The notes under the pieces are model-generated. The model saw nothing but the letters and a program-made list of their open reading frames with translations. It was not told the origin of the DNA and ran no database searches. Positions 8,953 to 17,966 of a stretch of 38,330 nt of DNA are shown here, in pieces (position 1 is the stretch's first letter; the number at the start of each line of letters is the position of its first letter). Origin of the DNA: Opitutia bacterium (GTDB lineage Bacteria > Verrucomicrobiota > Verrucomicrobiia > Opitutales > Seribacteraceae); contig NZKY01000026.1 of NCBI GenBank assembly GCA_002694035.1, positions 9,549 through 47,878 on the forward strand. Reading direction: 5' to 3'. The translations under genes were made by a program, and so were the position numbers.

Positions 8953-9963
8953 TTATTTAATCTTCCGTTCTAATGAATCAAAGTAGTTCCAATTCTCATT
9001 TGTTGCTCTAAGAAAAATTGATTCCAAATTTGGTCTGTTTATTTGAAATTCAAATATTTTAAAATTTTCTTGGTTTACCAGATGACGAATAATCGTTACT
9101 GCAGTTTCTTCACCTTTGTCTGTGGTGAAAACAAATCTTCTTTTTCCTGTTAGATCAACTGGATCGTCAGTAATGAGCTCACATGACTCGTCAATCGATC
9201 GAATTGATTTTTTTATGTTAATTTTTCTAGTTTTGGCTACAACCTCGAATTTTGTTTTCGTAATAAATTTTTCCTGCAAACGATTTAATGTTCCCTCGGC
9301 TACGATCTGTCCATGACTTAGAATAATCATGCGATCGCAGCACGCTTCGACTTCTGATAAGATATGACTTGAAAGTAAAAAGGAAACTTCTCCTTTTAGT
9401 CTTTCCATCATTTTGCGTGTGACAGCAGATTGATGAGGGTCTAAACCAATAGTTGGTTCGTCTAGAATAACTAGACGAGGTTCAGCTAGTATAGAATCGG
9501 CAATTCCTACTCTCTGTCTAAAGCCCTTCGAAAGATTTCCAATTTTTCTTTCCGAAATTCTTCGCTCGATATCACATGTTTCAAGAGATATTTTAACGCG
9601 TTCCCTTAGGCGACTGCCACTCAAACCTTTCAGCTTAGCTCTAAAATTAAGATATTCTATTACTCTCAAGTCATCAGGTAAGGGATTATTTTCTGGTAGA
9701 AAACCTATGAGGTTTCTGACTTCACCGTCTCCTTCCGCCAAATCAACACCGCACACCTTCGCTTCCCCCGAATCAGCTGAAATTAGACCTGCCAAAATAC
9801 GCAAAGTAGTGCTTTTACCAGCTCCATTTGGACCAAGAAAACCTACAATTTCACCCTTCCCAACAGAGAAGCTTATTCCTTTAATTGCATTAATTCTACC
9901 GTACTTTTTTTGCAAATTAATAACTTCAATTATTGGAGTAGGCTTGTTTTCAGGAGTGCTCAC
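8953..9963 (-). CDS. ABC transporter ATP-binding protein, GldA/CcmA-like
   Basis: Supplies energy to the adjacent permease. In its 336 residues: Walker A GPNGAGKS (44-51), Q-loop region around 85-95, ABC signature LSKGFRQ (144-150), Walker B with catalytic Glu in LVILDEP (164-170), D-loop IGLDP and the H-loop in LSSHILSE (about 196-203). A roughly 100-residue C-terminal extension, typical of GldA-like ATPases, follows. The start is GTG; it overlaps the coaX TGA as GTGA, so coaX and the transporter module are coupled in translation. Confidence 0.92.
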   Translation of the reverse strand: MSTPENKPTPIIEVINLQKKYGRINAIKGISFSVGKGEIVGFLGPNGAGKSTTLRILAGLISADSGEAKVCGVDLAEGDGEVRNLIGFLPENNPLPDDLRVIEYLNFRAKLKGLSGSRLRERVKISLETCDIERRISERKIGNLSKGFRQRVGIADSILAEPRLVILDEPTIGLDPHQSAVTRKMMERLKGEVSFLLSSHILSEVEACCDRMIILSHGQIVAEGTLNRLQEKFITKTKFEVVAKTRKINIKKSIRSIDESCELITDDPVDLTGKRRFVFTTDKGEETAVTIIRHLVNQENFKIFEFQINRPNLESIFLRATNENWNYFDSLERKIK

Positions 9964-10736
9964 TTGGAAATTGATTCGGCGAGGTTTAATTGAAAAGAGT
10001 AAGCTAACCCTAGTGATGTCAAATTGGGTACCTTCTCAAAACTTTGGTTATCCAATATTTCATTATTACCTCCGGTCAAAATGATACTCGCCGCTTGTTT
10101 TATTCTGTTATTGATTTCTTGTAGTAATAAGTCAACTAGTGAGGATATCATTGCTGGGTAACCTTTAAGAGTCCCAATCATTATCGCCTGTTGAGTACTT
10201 TTACCAACCATATTTTGATGTTTGTAATTTTTCAGTTTAAGATTGGGCAATAATGCAGTGTTATTGCCAAGATAATCCAGAAATCCTTGAGCTCCTGGTA
10301 CAATTATACCACCCTCGTAACCATTTTCTTGAGTGATAATGTCAAATGTTGTAGCAGTGCCCATGTCAATGACAATACAAGGTATCTTTTTAATCGATGT
10401 AGCTGCAATAACATTTGATATTCTATCATGTCCAATTTCGGTTGGAGACGGGTAGGAAGTTTTTATTCTAGAGAGAGCTTTTGAATTCAAATTGTGCAGT
10501 TTTATTTTATATGCATTGGAATAATTAATTAGTGAATTTTCTGCGTTTGGGGATACCGAGCAGTATGTGCATGAAAATTTATTTAAGCACTCAATTTTAC
10601 TGATAATATTGTGATTATTAATTATATCATGCGTTTCGATTTTCCATTCCTTTTTAATTACACCATTTTCAAAAAAATGTACAGTGGTCATTGTGTTTCC
10701 AATGTCTATAGTATGACCTGAATAGTCTAATTTCAT
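9960..10736 (-). CDS. coaX: Type III pantothenate kinase
   Basis: Phosphorylates pantothenate, the first step of CoA synthesis, using the CoaX fold (ASKHA superfamily) that is insensitive to CoA feedback. Visible motifs in 258 residues: the phosphate-binding DIGNT at 11-15, GHDRISNVIAA near 104, the DMGTATTFDII segment near 124, and GGIIVPG near 142; a late ILTGGN matches the adenosine motif. Slightly unusual is the long N-terminal lead before DIGNT. The ATG overlaps the birA TAA as TAATG. The birA-coaX pairing is common in bacteria. High confidence. Confidence 0.93.
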   Translation of the reverse strand: MKLDYSGHTIDIGNTMTTVHFFENGVIKKEWKIETHDIINNHNIISKIECLNKFSCTYCSVSPNAENSLINYSNAYKIKLHNLNSKALSRIKTSYPSPTEIGHDRISNVIAATSIKKIPCIVIDMGTATTFDIITQENGYEGGIIVPGAQGFLDYLGNNTALLPNLKLKNYKHQNMVGKSTQQAIMIGTLKGYPAMISSLVDLLLQEINNRIKQAASIILTGGNNEILDNQSFEKVPNLTSLGLAYSFQLNLAESISK

Positions 10737-11788
10737 TATTTTTGAATGGATGTATCACCACTATTTACTTTTTTGACTTCACCATTTTTTAGTTTCAACA
10801 GTAAGTTTCCATCGTTATCAATTCCTTGAGCTACTCCAGCAATCTTATTCATTCCATTGATAACTTGAATTCTTTTATTGAAAAGTGCGTCTAGTTTATT
10901 CCAGTCATTAAGTAATTTTTTAGAATCTAATCTATCAATTAGTTTATCCAATGAGTTTTGTATGGATACTAATAGCTTAGCACTTATTTCATTAATACTA
11001 ATTTGTCTTCCTGAAATTTCCTTTAATGAAGAAATTGTATCCGTTAATGGACTTGGAAAATCTGATCTTGTTGAATTACAATTTATGCCAATTCCAATTA
11101 CAAGCGATTTAACATTCTCACAATCGATTGATGCCTCGGTAAGTACTCCTCCAATTTTTCTATCATCGATAACAATATCATTTGGCCACTTAATTTTTAT
11201 ATTATTACTACCAGTAATTTTTCTTAAAAGTTTTACTACATCAATTCCCAACCAAAGTGTAAGTGTCCTCAATTGTGTAAAGTTTACATTTGGTCTAGAC
11301 GCAAATGAAAGATTTATATTTCCATTCTTTGGACAAACCCATTTTTTACCATGTCTCCCTCTTCCTTCGGTTTGGTAATTTGTGAGAACTGAAAAAGGTG
11401 CACCTTCACCAATAGCTAACAATCTTTCTGCTTCGCTGTTGGTTGACTTAATAGATTCATGCAAATGTACATTGTGATTATTATTCAACAAATTCATCCA
11501 AGCCTTTAATAAGTGAATATTTGTTTTTTTGGGTTCTTCCGCTAACCTATATCCCCTATTTTGAGTTGCTTCTATTATTATTCCTTCTTGTCGAAGTTTG
11601 TTAATTTTACTCCAAATCCCAACTCTAGATATATTTAGTTGTTTTGAGAATACTGTTCCAGACACATAAAAAGGTGAGTGTTTTAGTAAAGTTCTCAATA
11701 TAAATGTAAAAGAACTTTCATCTGCTAGCTTTTTTGGTTCTTTCAGCAAAGAAATCTTTTGTTTTTTTCCTTTTTGTAATTGAGACAC
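10736..11788 (-). CDS. birA: Bifunctional biotin-protein ligase / biotin operon repressor-like
   Basis: Activates biotin with ATP and transfers it to the carrier lysine, here presumably on AccB (1700-2143). The 350 residues comprise an N-terminal winged HTH (about 26-82, with LNISRVGIWSKINKLRQEG as recognition region and NRGYRL as wing), the ligase core with STNSEA, the biotinyl-AMP loop GRGRHG (142-147) and KWPNDIV near 200, and a short C-terminal SH3-like domain. The HTH implies it can also repress DNA, but no target is seen. The start is GTG, 9 nt after the nadC stop; about 25 polar residues precede the HTH, so a later start cannot be excluded. Confidence 0.92.
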   Translation of the reverse strand: MSQLQKGKKQKISLLKEPKKLADESSFTFILRTLLKHSPFYVSGTVFSKQLNISRVGIWSKINKLRQEGIIIEATQNRGYRLAEEPKKTNIHLLKAWMNLLNNNHNVHLHESIKSTNSEAERLLAIGEGAPFSVLTNYQTEGRGRHGKKWVCPKNGNINLSFASRPNVNFTQLRTLTLWLGIDVVKLLRKITGSNNIKIKWPNDIVIDDRKIGGVLTEASIDCENVKSLVIGIGINCNSTRSDFPSPLTDTISSLKEISGRQISINEISAKLLVSIQNSLDKLIDRLDSKKLLNDWNKLDALFNKRIQVINGMNKIAGVAQGIDNDGNLLLKLKNGEVKKVNSGDTSIQK

Positions 11789-11797
11789 TTCAGTTTT

Positions 11798-12712
11798 TTA
11801 ATTCCAATCCAAACCAATATCTAGCCATCGGCTTTGATGCACTATGGAACCTGTTGATATAAAGTGAGGTTTAGCTTTAGCGTATTTAGATATTGTAGAT
11901 AAATTTATGCCTCCACTCGCTTCAATGATAACTCTATTATTATTTATATTCATAGTCTTTTTTACTTCCTCAGGACTAAAGTTATCAACTAAGATGGCAT
12001 CAAATTTACAAGAGATTGCGGGTTCTAAGAGTTCGACGGAGTCTATTTCAACTTCTATGATATGATCTTTATATTTATCTCGAATACTAGACAATTTATT
12101 AGTAAAGGAATCTTTGTTGTATACGCCGATTGCTCTTAAATGATTATCTTTTATGAGAATACGATCATAAAGACCCATTCGATGATTGAAAGATCCTCCA
12201 CATGCAGTAGCGTACTTTTCCAATTGTCTAAATCCCGGAGTAGTTTTTCTAGTGTCAAGTAAATCCACAGAAAAAGGATCTATCTGATCAACATATTTTT
12301 TGGTTAGAGTTGCAATACCCGAGAGTTTTTGCAGAAAATTTAATATTGTTCTTTCTACAAGAAGAATCTCTTTTTGTTCTCCATCGATAGTTGCTACGGA
12401 GGAATTTTTTGAAACTTGGTCACCTTCCTTGAAATGTAGTTTATGCGAAATTGTATTAGTATTGAATATTTTAAGAATATGAGGGATTAGATGTAGTCCA
12501 CAAATAGTAAGGTTTTCCCTCACAACGATTTCAGCTGAACCATTTCCAGAAACACAACATGCATCTGAGGTTATATCCGCTTCGTCTATTTTTTGATTAC
12601 TAATCTCTTCATAGCGAGCGGATTCAAGTTGAGAGATTAGTACTTGAGTATTTATGTCGTCCCAAGCGATTCTTCTTCGAAATTTTTCTAATACAGAAGA
12701 TTTTATTGACAT
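11798..12712 (-). CDS. nadC: Nicotinate-nucleotide pyrophosphorylase (carboxylating), quinolinate phosphoribosyltransferase
   Basis: Converts quinolinate and PRPP to nicotinate mononucleotide, CO2 and PPi in de novo NAD synthesis. The 304 residues show all family landmarks: ERTILNFLQKLSGIAT, LLDTRKTTPGFRQLEKYA, the GGSFNHRMGLYDRILIKDNH block with the substrate-binding Arg and Lys residues, EVEIDS, DAILVDNFSP, ASGGI and STGSIVHQ. It starts with ATG after the purA stop, 8 nt apart. NadA and NadB are not in this window. Confidence 0.96.
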   Translation of the reverse strand: MSIKSSVLEKFRRRIAWDDINTQVLISQLESARYEEISNQKIDEADITSDACCVSGNGSAEIVVRENLTICGLHLIPHILKIFNTNTISHKLHFKEGDQVSKNSSVATIDGEQKEILLVERTILNFLQKLSGIATLTKKYVDQIDPFSVDLLDTRKTTPGFRQLEKYATACGGSFNHRMGLYDRILIKDNHLRAIGVYNKDSFTNKLSSIRDKYKDHIIEVEIDSVELLEPAISCKFDAILVDNFSPEEVKKTMNINNNRVIIEASGGINLSTISKYAKAKPHFISTGSIVHQSRWLDIGLDWN

Positions 12713-12720
12713 GGAAAGTG

Positions 12721-14268
12721 TTAATTACCTTTGATCAGGTCCAGAGTAGAAGGAAGTTCAGTTATGATTTGTCCTGGGTCTGGTCCTACACCTATAAAGC
12801 GCAATTTGGGTAACTTTTCATTTTCAAAACCTTCAGGGTAAGCAACTTCGAAGATACTACTAAGCATTCTTGAAACATATTTTTTTGCTTCTACGGGCAA
12901 ATCATCGAAAGAGCTGATACCACTTATATCTTCTTTCCAAGACGGTAGTAGCTCGTAAATCGGTTCGAGTTTTTTCCTGAGGGATTCTCTTCTTGGAACT
13001 TGTAAAATTTTTTCACCGGTTATCATTTTATACCCTGTGCAAATTTTTAGCATTTGCTCATCATTCAGCTCGCCAATTGAAAGGGCATCTAACTTGTTAA
13101 TTACTATTTGATCAAATCCGCCATACCTCAATGCATTACCTTTTTCGACAGCGTCAAACCACCCAACCATTCTTTGCCTGCCAGTTGAAGTGCCGAATTC
13201 TAATTTTGCTAGTTTTTTTCCAAGAGAGTGGGAGAGGTGGTCAATTTGCGTTATAAAATGATGAGTTCCCACTTTTGTGTCATAAGCTTTGCAGCATCCG
13301 ACAGTAGTTACTTCCTGAGCAGGTATACCAGTAGATAGGAATAACTCAGGACTTGTGGTGTGGGAAGCAGTTACATTTGGCGTAAATCCATGTCTCTTAT
13401 CTAGCCAGTAAGCCTGACCGAATTCGGCCACAATTACTTTGTTTTTTCTAACATCCGTCAGAATTTCATCTCTTATATCTCTGATGGTATGAACCAATCT
13501 CTGACCAGCATTCCAATATACATCTTCTAATAAATCAATGTTTAGTGAAAAGGGTGTAGAACCTCTAAAAACTTCAAAATCAAATTCACTTTCACAAAAC
13601 ACACCTGAATTGATGGATTCTATATTGGCATTTTTTTCTGCAGTAGTGAGAGTTTGAAAAAAGTTATTCCAGTCTTGTTCGCTGACCTTACAAACATGTT
13701 GTATTGTATCCATAGCTCTTTTTACACGCTGATGAAGGATATTCCTGAATTCACTCCTATCTTCAGTAAAATAATGGTAAAAAATCTGCCATTGACCCGT
13801 TTCGTCTGAATACGCTGGGCTTATGCCACGACCAGTTGAGCCCCGCTTTTCCATTCCAAGTTGTTTAACCCTGTAATCTTCCCAAGATAGGTCGAGCAGT
13901 CTGTGTGTTAAATCACTAACTTGAGTTTTCTCGTCTATTATTAATCTATCAAGAACACGAATGCCTCTTTTTTCGAGCGGAATTGCTTCCCAAAGAAATT
14001 TTCTCGGATCAGCGACTACTCCACTTCCAATTATTAGCTTGTTAACATTCGGATTACCAACACCAGATGGTAACAGATTTAGTTTTAGCCCCGCTGCAGT
14101 GTGACCAGCGTTTGCTCCACCATTGACCTTTATAACGCTAGCAGGGGGAGATCCCGATATTTTTTCTGACTGATCTAAAATTTCGTGCACTACTCGACCT
14201 TTGCCTTCATCTCCCATACTAATTCCAATAATGGAATAAAAATTTGAAGAATCCCTTAAATTTTTCAT
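12721..14268 (-). CDS. purA: Divergent adenylosuccinate synthetase
   Basis: Catalyses IMP + Asp + GTP to adenylosuccinate, the committed step to AMP. Recognisable PurA motifs in order: GDEGKGR (catalytic Asp kept) near residue 19, GGANAGHT near 50, GSTGRG near 143, a Q-containing EFGQAYWLDKRHG loop near 295 followed by NVTASHTT, KAYDTKVG, STGRQRM near 374 (first and third Arg kept), NKLDAL (guanine-binding) and GVGPDPG near the end. At 515 residues it is about 85 longer than E. coli PurA, mostly from an insertion around 160-280. Usual GTQWGDEG is ISMGDEG. Encoded 14 nt after guaB, so both IMP-consuming enzymes share a transcript. Probably functional, although strongly divergent; a related ligase is the alternative. 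Confidence 0.8.
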   Translation of the reverse strand: MKNLRDSSNFYSIIGISMGDEGKGRVVHEILDQSEKISGSPPASVIKVNGGANAGHTAAGLKLNLLPSGVGNPNVNKLIIGSGVVADPRKFLWEAIPLEKRGIRVLDRLIIDEKTQVSDLTHRLLDLSWEDYRVKQLGMEKRGSTGRGISPAYSDETGQWQIFYHYFTEDRSEFRNILHQRVKRAMDTIQHVCKVSEQDWNNFFQTLTTAEKNANIESINSGVFCESEFDFEVFRGSTPFSLNIDLLEDVYWNAGQRLVHTIRDIRDEILTDVRKNKVIVAEFGQAYWLDKRHGFTPNVTASHTTSPELFLSTGIPAQEVTTVGCCKAYDTKVGTHHFITQIDHLSHSLGKKLAKLEFGTSTGRQRMVGWFDAVEKGNALRYGGFDQIVINKLDALSIGELNDEQMLKICTGYKMITGEKILQVPRRESLRKKLEPIYELLPSWKEDISGISSFDDLPVEAKKYVSRMLSSIFEVAYPEGFENEKLPKLRFIGVGPDPGQIITELPSTLDLIKGN

Positions 14269-14282
14269 GGTTGCTTAAAAAG

Positions 14283-15836
14283 TTAAGATCTTGAGAAGTC
14301 GGTTCTTTTAACTTCTATCACATCGTGTGTTCCGGATTCTTTTTGGCCAGCATAGCTAACTTTTATGAACCTAGCTCTTTTACCAAGTTCTGAAAGATTT
14401 TTTGCACCAAGATATCCAAAGCCAGACCTTATTCCACCTACGAGAGTTTCTATGGTTTCCTTGACTGAGCCAGCAACCTCTTTGAGTGCTTCAATCCCCT
14501 CAGCCGTATTTTTTATTGTTTTGTCTCCAGTAATATGACCATACCTAGCAGCAGATCCTTCTTTCATTGCCTCTAGACTTCCCATCCCCCGATATTGTTT
14601 ATAGTACTTTCCTTCAATTTCTATTATCCTTCCGGGTGCTTCCTTACAGCCAGCTAGAAGCCCTCCACAAATAACTGCATTTGACATAGTTAGTGCTTTG
14701 ACTATGTCACCAGATTTTGAAATTCCACCATCAGCAATTGTTGTAACACCACTTCTTTCAGCCCCTTTCATGGCCGTATAAAGTGCGGTCATTTGAGGTA
14801 TTCCAACTCCTGCTACAATTCTAGTTGTGCAAATTGAACCAGGACCCTGTCCGACTTTTATAGCATTCGCTCCAGAATTAGCCAAAAATTCAACACCTTC
14901 TCCACTAGTGACATTTCCAGCAATTATACATAAGTCAGGAAATAGGTCTCTAATAAGGCGAGTTGTTTCTCCAACCCCTTTGGTATGACCATGTGCAGTG
15001 GAAACTGCAACTGCATCTAAACCCTGTTCAACCATATTTGAAACATGATTTAACACAGAGTCTTTGTCTAAAGTACCATCATGTTTTCTATTTGCAGAAA
15101 TAGCAGCCCCGCAAAGAAGGCGAAATTTGGAGTCTCTTGCCGGTTTTAAATTATTTCTATTTTCACCCATGATTCTCTCAATATCACTAAGGGTGTATAG
15201 TCCTCGAAGGCGATCTTGTTGATCAACGACTAAGAGTTTATGTATGCCCATGTTTTTGCTAAAAAAAGTATCAGCAGTTTTGATCGGATCTTTTCCAACT
15301 TCATTTTCTTTAATGGTAAAAACTTGATCGCGTGCAAGCATACCATCGGTAACTGGTCTATTACAATAACGCTCTTTAACTACTCTGCCTGGTAGTAGAC
15401 CAATAAGCTTTTCCTTTTCGTCTACTACAGGAAAAGTTCTGAATTGAAAATTCTTTTGCTCGATAAGATTTAATACATCTCCTACTAGTTTATCAGCTGT
15501 TATCGTAATAGGATCACGAATTAATCCATGAACATGATACTTGACTCTTGATACTTCCTTAAGTTGCGATTTTTGTGACATATTGTAATGGATAAGTCCG
15601 ATTCCTCCAGACAAAGCCATCGCAATAGCCATTTCTGATTCAGTGACGGTATCCATGTCAGAAGAAAGAATAGGAATATTTAATTTTAATGATTCAGATA
15701 GATCAGTCTGTAGATCGACATCTCTTGGAAGTATTTCGGAGTATTGAGTTGCAAGAGATAAATCATCAAAAGTTAGACCGTAGGGAATGTTTTTCTGAAA
15801 AAAATCGGAAGCATTTAAATAGAAATCTTCGTCCAT
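14283..15836 (-). CDS. guaB: Inosine-5'-monophosphate dehydrogenase
   Basis: Oxidises IMP to XMP with NAD, the first step to GMP. The 517 residues have the barrel start [19 protein letters not shown], two CBS domains (about 105-225), the catalytic loop GPGSICTTR with its Cys near 325, [20 protein letters not shown] and the Arg-Tyr pair of the mobile flap in SAARYGH. The segment after the flap reads [12 protein letters not shown], where E. coli-like enzymes have an EGxVxYKG motif, so the distal flap differs. It ends [14 protein letters not shown]. It is the first gene of the long minus-strand run; its promoter must lie in the 72 nt shared with menC. Confidence 0.93.
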   Translation of the reverse strand: MDEDFYLNASDFFQKNIPYGLTFDDLSLATQYSEILPRDVDLQTDLSESLKLNIPILSSDMDTVTESEMAIAMALSGGIGLIHYNMSQKSQLKEVSRVKYHVHGLIRDPITITADKLVGDVLNLIEQKNFQFRTFPVVDEKEKLIGLLPGRVVKERYCNRPVTDGMLARDQVFTIKENEVGKDPIKTADTFFSKNMGIHKLLVVDQQDRLRGLYTLSDIERIMGENRNNLKPARDSKFRLLCGAAISANRKHDGTLDKDSVLNHVSNMVEQGLDAVAVSTAHGHTKGVGETTRLIRDLFPDLCIIAGNVTSGEGVEFLANSGANAIKVGQGPGSICTTRIVAGVGIPQMTALYTAMKGAERSGVTTIADGGISKSGDIVKALTMSNAVICGGLLAGCKEAPGRIIEIEGKYYKQYRGMGSLEAMKEGSAARYGHITGDKTIKNTAEGIEALKEVAGSVKETIETLVGGIRSGFGYLGAKNLSELGKRARFIKVSYAGQKESGTHDVIEVKRTDFSRS

Positions 15837-15908
15837 AATTAGTGATTAATACATCGCATTGATAACATAACTTATGATATATAAAGAAGCAGTTCTCAAG
15901 GTTATTTA
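15837..15908. promoter_or_regulatory. Divergent promoter region, guaB / menC
   Basis: Seventy-two AT-rich bases separate two divergent starts, so they must hold promoters in both directions. On the plus strand a TTGATA (15859-15864) and several TATA-like hexamers occur, but none has ideal spacing, so I do not assign exact -35/-10 boxes. No riboswitch-sized structure fits here. Confidence 0.5.
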
Positions 15909-16856
15909 ATGATAGAATCTAGGCAATTTAGAGTTTACAGGCAAAAGTTTACTACACCTATCATGACTGCTCATGGTCAATGGAATGAAAAAGAGGCTAT
16001 AATATTGAGAAAAGAAGATAGCAAAGGTAAGGTATCATTTGGTGAAATATCACTCGTGAATGGTTTTACCTTTGATAGACTAAATGATCTCTTGCCAAGA
16101 GTTGAAAATTGGTGTGCAAAAGGCGAAATAGGTGAGAATAAACTTATTCAATCTGCTGTTAGCAGTTTAGATTCAGAGATTTGGGACTGTTCTAAAGGTA
16201 ATCAAAATTATAAAATAAAGACCGCAAAATTGTTCAGGAAAGATTATAAGTTTAAAATTGGTGATACGATTAAGGTAAAAATCGGTATTAGAAATACCGA
16301 AGACGAAGTTAAAAATGTAAAAGGTTTGATACAGCAAACAGGATCAGGTTGTAAATTAAGACTAGATGCAAATGAAGGTATTGAAATGGAAGATTTGCTG
16401 CTTTGGGATGAAGCTTTTAAAGAAAATAAAGAAATTGAATTTTTAGAGCAGCCTTTTTCAGGAGAATCAATTGGTGACCTCTTAAAAATACAAAGCTTAA
16501 TTGATCTTCCTTTAGCTTTGGATGAAAGTATTGTTTGGCTGCAAGATCTATCTTACTTTTGTAATCAAAAATGGCTTGGTAAATTCATTATTAAGCCTTG
16601 TTTAATGTCCAATTGGGATAGAACAATTAACTTTATAAGTTCAAATTCTGAAAAAACCATAGTGTCCACATCATTTGAAAGTCCGTTTGGATACGAAGCT
16701 GTTCTTAGGTGTGCTAGTTACTCGAATCGTGTAGCAGGTCTCGACCGTAAGCTGTTTTCCAACTGTGAAGGAGAGTTTTCTCAGCATCACGAAGAAATTT
16801 TAATTCCTTACAGCGTATCGGTTGAAGATCTCGACAATCTTTGGGCAAGTCTATGA
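15909..16856 (+). CDS. menC: o-Succinylbenzoate synthase
   Basis: Enolase-superfamily dehydratase making o-succinylbenzoate in menaquinone synthesis. The 315 residues show the barrel catalytic set in order: KxK (Lys 122 and 124, in IKVKIG), Asp 153 in LRLDANEG, Glu 180 in FLEQP, Asp 205 in LALDES and Lys 229 in FIIKP. The length is close to E. coli MenC (320). ATG start with AAGG upstream. The stop TGA overlaps the next start as ATGA; the MenE-like neighbour supports OSB synthase over other enolase-family activities such as dipeptide epimerase. Confidence 0.88.
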   Translation: MIESRQFRVYRQKFTTPIMTAHGQWNEKEAIILRKEDSKGKVSFGEISLVNGFTFDRLNDLLPRVENWCAKGEIGENKLIQSAVSSLDSEIWDCSKGNQNYKIKTAKLFRKDYKFKIGDTIKVKIGIRNTEDEVKNVKGLIQQTGSGCKLRLDANEGIEMEDLLLWDEAFKENKEIEFLEQPFSGESIGDLLKIQSLIDLPLALDESIVWLQDLSYFCNQKWLGKFIIKPCLMSNWDRTINFISSNSEKTIVSTSFESPFGYEAVLRCASYSNRVAGLDRKLFSNCEGEFSQHHEEILIPYSVSVEDLDNLWASL

Positions 16857-17965
16857 ATTTAAATTCAGAACTTTCATGGGTAGATCCAAAGAATGACCCG
16901 AACAATCGTTCTTTGCTTTTTGCAAAAAAAATTTTTCACAAACAGAAACAAAATCAATTTGTTAAACTGAGTGAATTCAATGTTTTACCTATTAAACAAA
17001 AGCTTGAGTCTTTGACTCCCGAAACTTCTTTTTTATTTAATACTGGAGGAACTTCAGGTAATACAAAACTAATTCAGCATACTTACAAGTCAATGTATGC
17101 AGGAGTTAAATCTCTTATTGATTGCCTGAAGTTAGATGAACTTTCTTCATGGTGCTGTTTACCTTTGCATCATGTCGCCGGAATAATGCAGATTATCAGA
17201 GCAAAATTTACTGGTGGAACAGTTTATTTTTTAGATTATCGAGATTTATGTTCTGAAATTATTTGCCAAGAAGTATCTCATAAATGGATATCACTAGTAC
17301 CCACTCAGTTACATTATCTGATTAAAAATTCAATTGCTTGTGAGAATTTGAGAAAGTTCAGAGGTATTTTTATTGGTGGTTCAAGATTGTCTGAAAAGTT
17401 AGCAACCGAATGCAGGAGTCTTGAGTTACCGCTCTATCCAACATATGGGATGACAGAGACTGCTGGTATGGTTACAATTTTAAAGAAAACAGATTTTTTA
17501 AATGGAATGGACGGAGTTGGTAAACCATTACCTCATTCGTCTTTAAAATTAGAGAACGAAAGTAATAAAATTTTGGTAAAATCTAAAAGCACTGCACCAA
17601 ACTTAATAGGGCAGGGTTTAAAATCAGACTGGTTTCAAACCCCCGATTTTGGGAGAGTGGACGATAGGGGGAATTGGTGGATTGATGGCCGTTCCGATAG
17701 GATACTAATTACGGGAGGTAAAAAGGTAAATCCAGATAAAATTGAAAGGATTTTATTAAATACTGGGTTAGTAGAGGGCTGTCTTATAAAAGGTGAAAAG
17801 AGCGAAGTTTGGGGCGATTGTATTACAGCTTTTATCAGCCCGAAGGACGCCGACTTGGAAAATCTAAAGATGAAAGCTTCGAAAATTCTGGAAGCATTTG
17901 AAGTCCCGAAAAAATGGCAACTAGTGGAAAATTTGCCACTTTCAGAAATGGGCAAACCTAGATAA
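16853..17965 (+). CDS. menE: o-Succinylbenzoate-CoA ligase (AMP-binding family)
   Basis: Activates o-succinylbenzoate to its CoA thioester through an acyl-adenylate. The 370 residues carry the adenylate-forming motifs: P-loop NTGGTSGNTK (about 63-72), YGMTETAG near 200, a DFGRVDDRGNWW turn, then GRSDRILITGGKKVNPDKIE. The catalytic Lys lies in LSEMGKPR at the very end, so the C-terminal domain is complete but with no tail. I chose the ATG at 16853, overlapping the menC stop; a TTG 12 nt earlier is in frame but would add only four residues inside menC. It is compact next to E. coli MenE (about 450). Confidence 0.85.
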   Translation: MNLNSELSWVDPKNDPNNRSLLFAKKIFHKQKQNQFVKLSEFNVLPIKQKLESLTPETSFLFNTGGTSGNTKLIQHTYKSMYAGVKSLIDCLKLDELSSWCCLPLHHVAGIMQIIRAKFTGGTVYFLDYRDLCSEIICQEVSHKWISLVPTQLHYLIKNSIACENLRKFRGIFIGGSRLSEKLATECRSLELPLYPTYGMTETAGMVTILKKTDFLNGMDGVGKPLPHSSLKLENESNKILVKSKSTAPNLIGQGLKSDWFQTPDFGRVDDRGNWWIDGRSDRILITGGKKVNPDKIERILLNTGLVEGCLIKGEKSEVWGDCITAFISPKDADLENLKMKASKILEAFEVPKKWQLVENLPLSEMGKPR

Positions 17966-17966
17966 A

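Noticed and set aside
6571-9963. Dedicated gliding-motility machinery
   Set aside because: GldA/F/G-like proteins are common in non-gliders and none of GldK/L/M/N or Spr proteins appear here.
10878-11378. 166-codon plus-strand frame opposite birA
   Set aside because: A shadow of birA, low-complexity Ser/Leu/Ile content typical of the antisense of an AT-rich gene.
12721-14268. PurZ-like enzyme for 2-aminoadenine DNA
   Set aside because: The catalytic Asp in GDEGKG, which is lost in PurZ, is present, and the gene sits in a housekeeping operon rather than a phage.
16841-16852. TTG start for menE
   Set aside because: It adds four residues inside menC; the ATG at 16853 forms a standard ATGA overlap.
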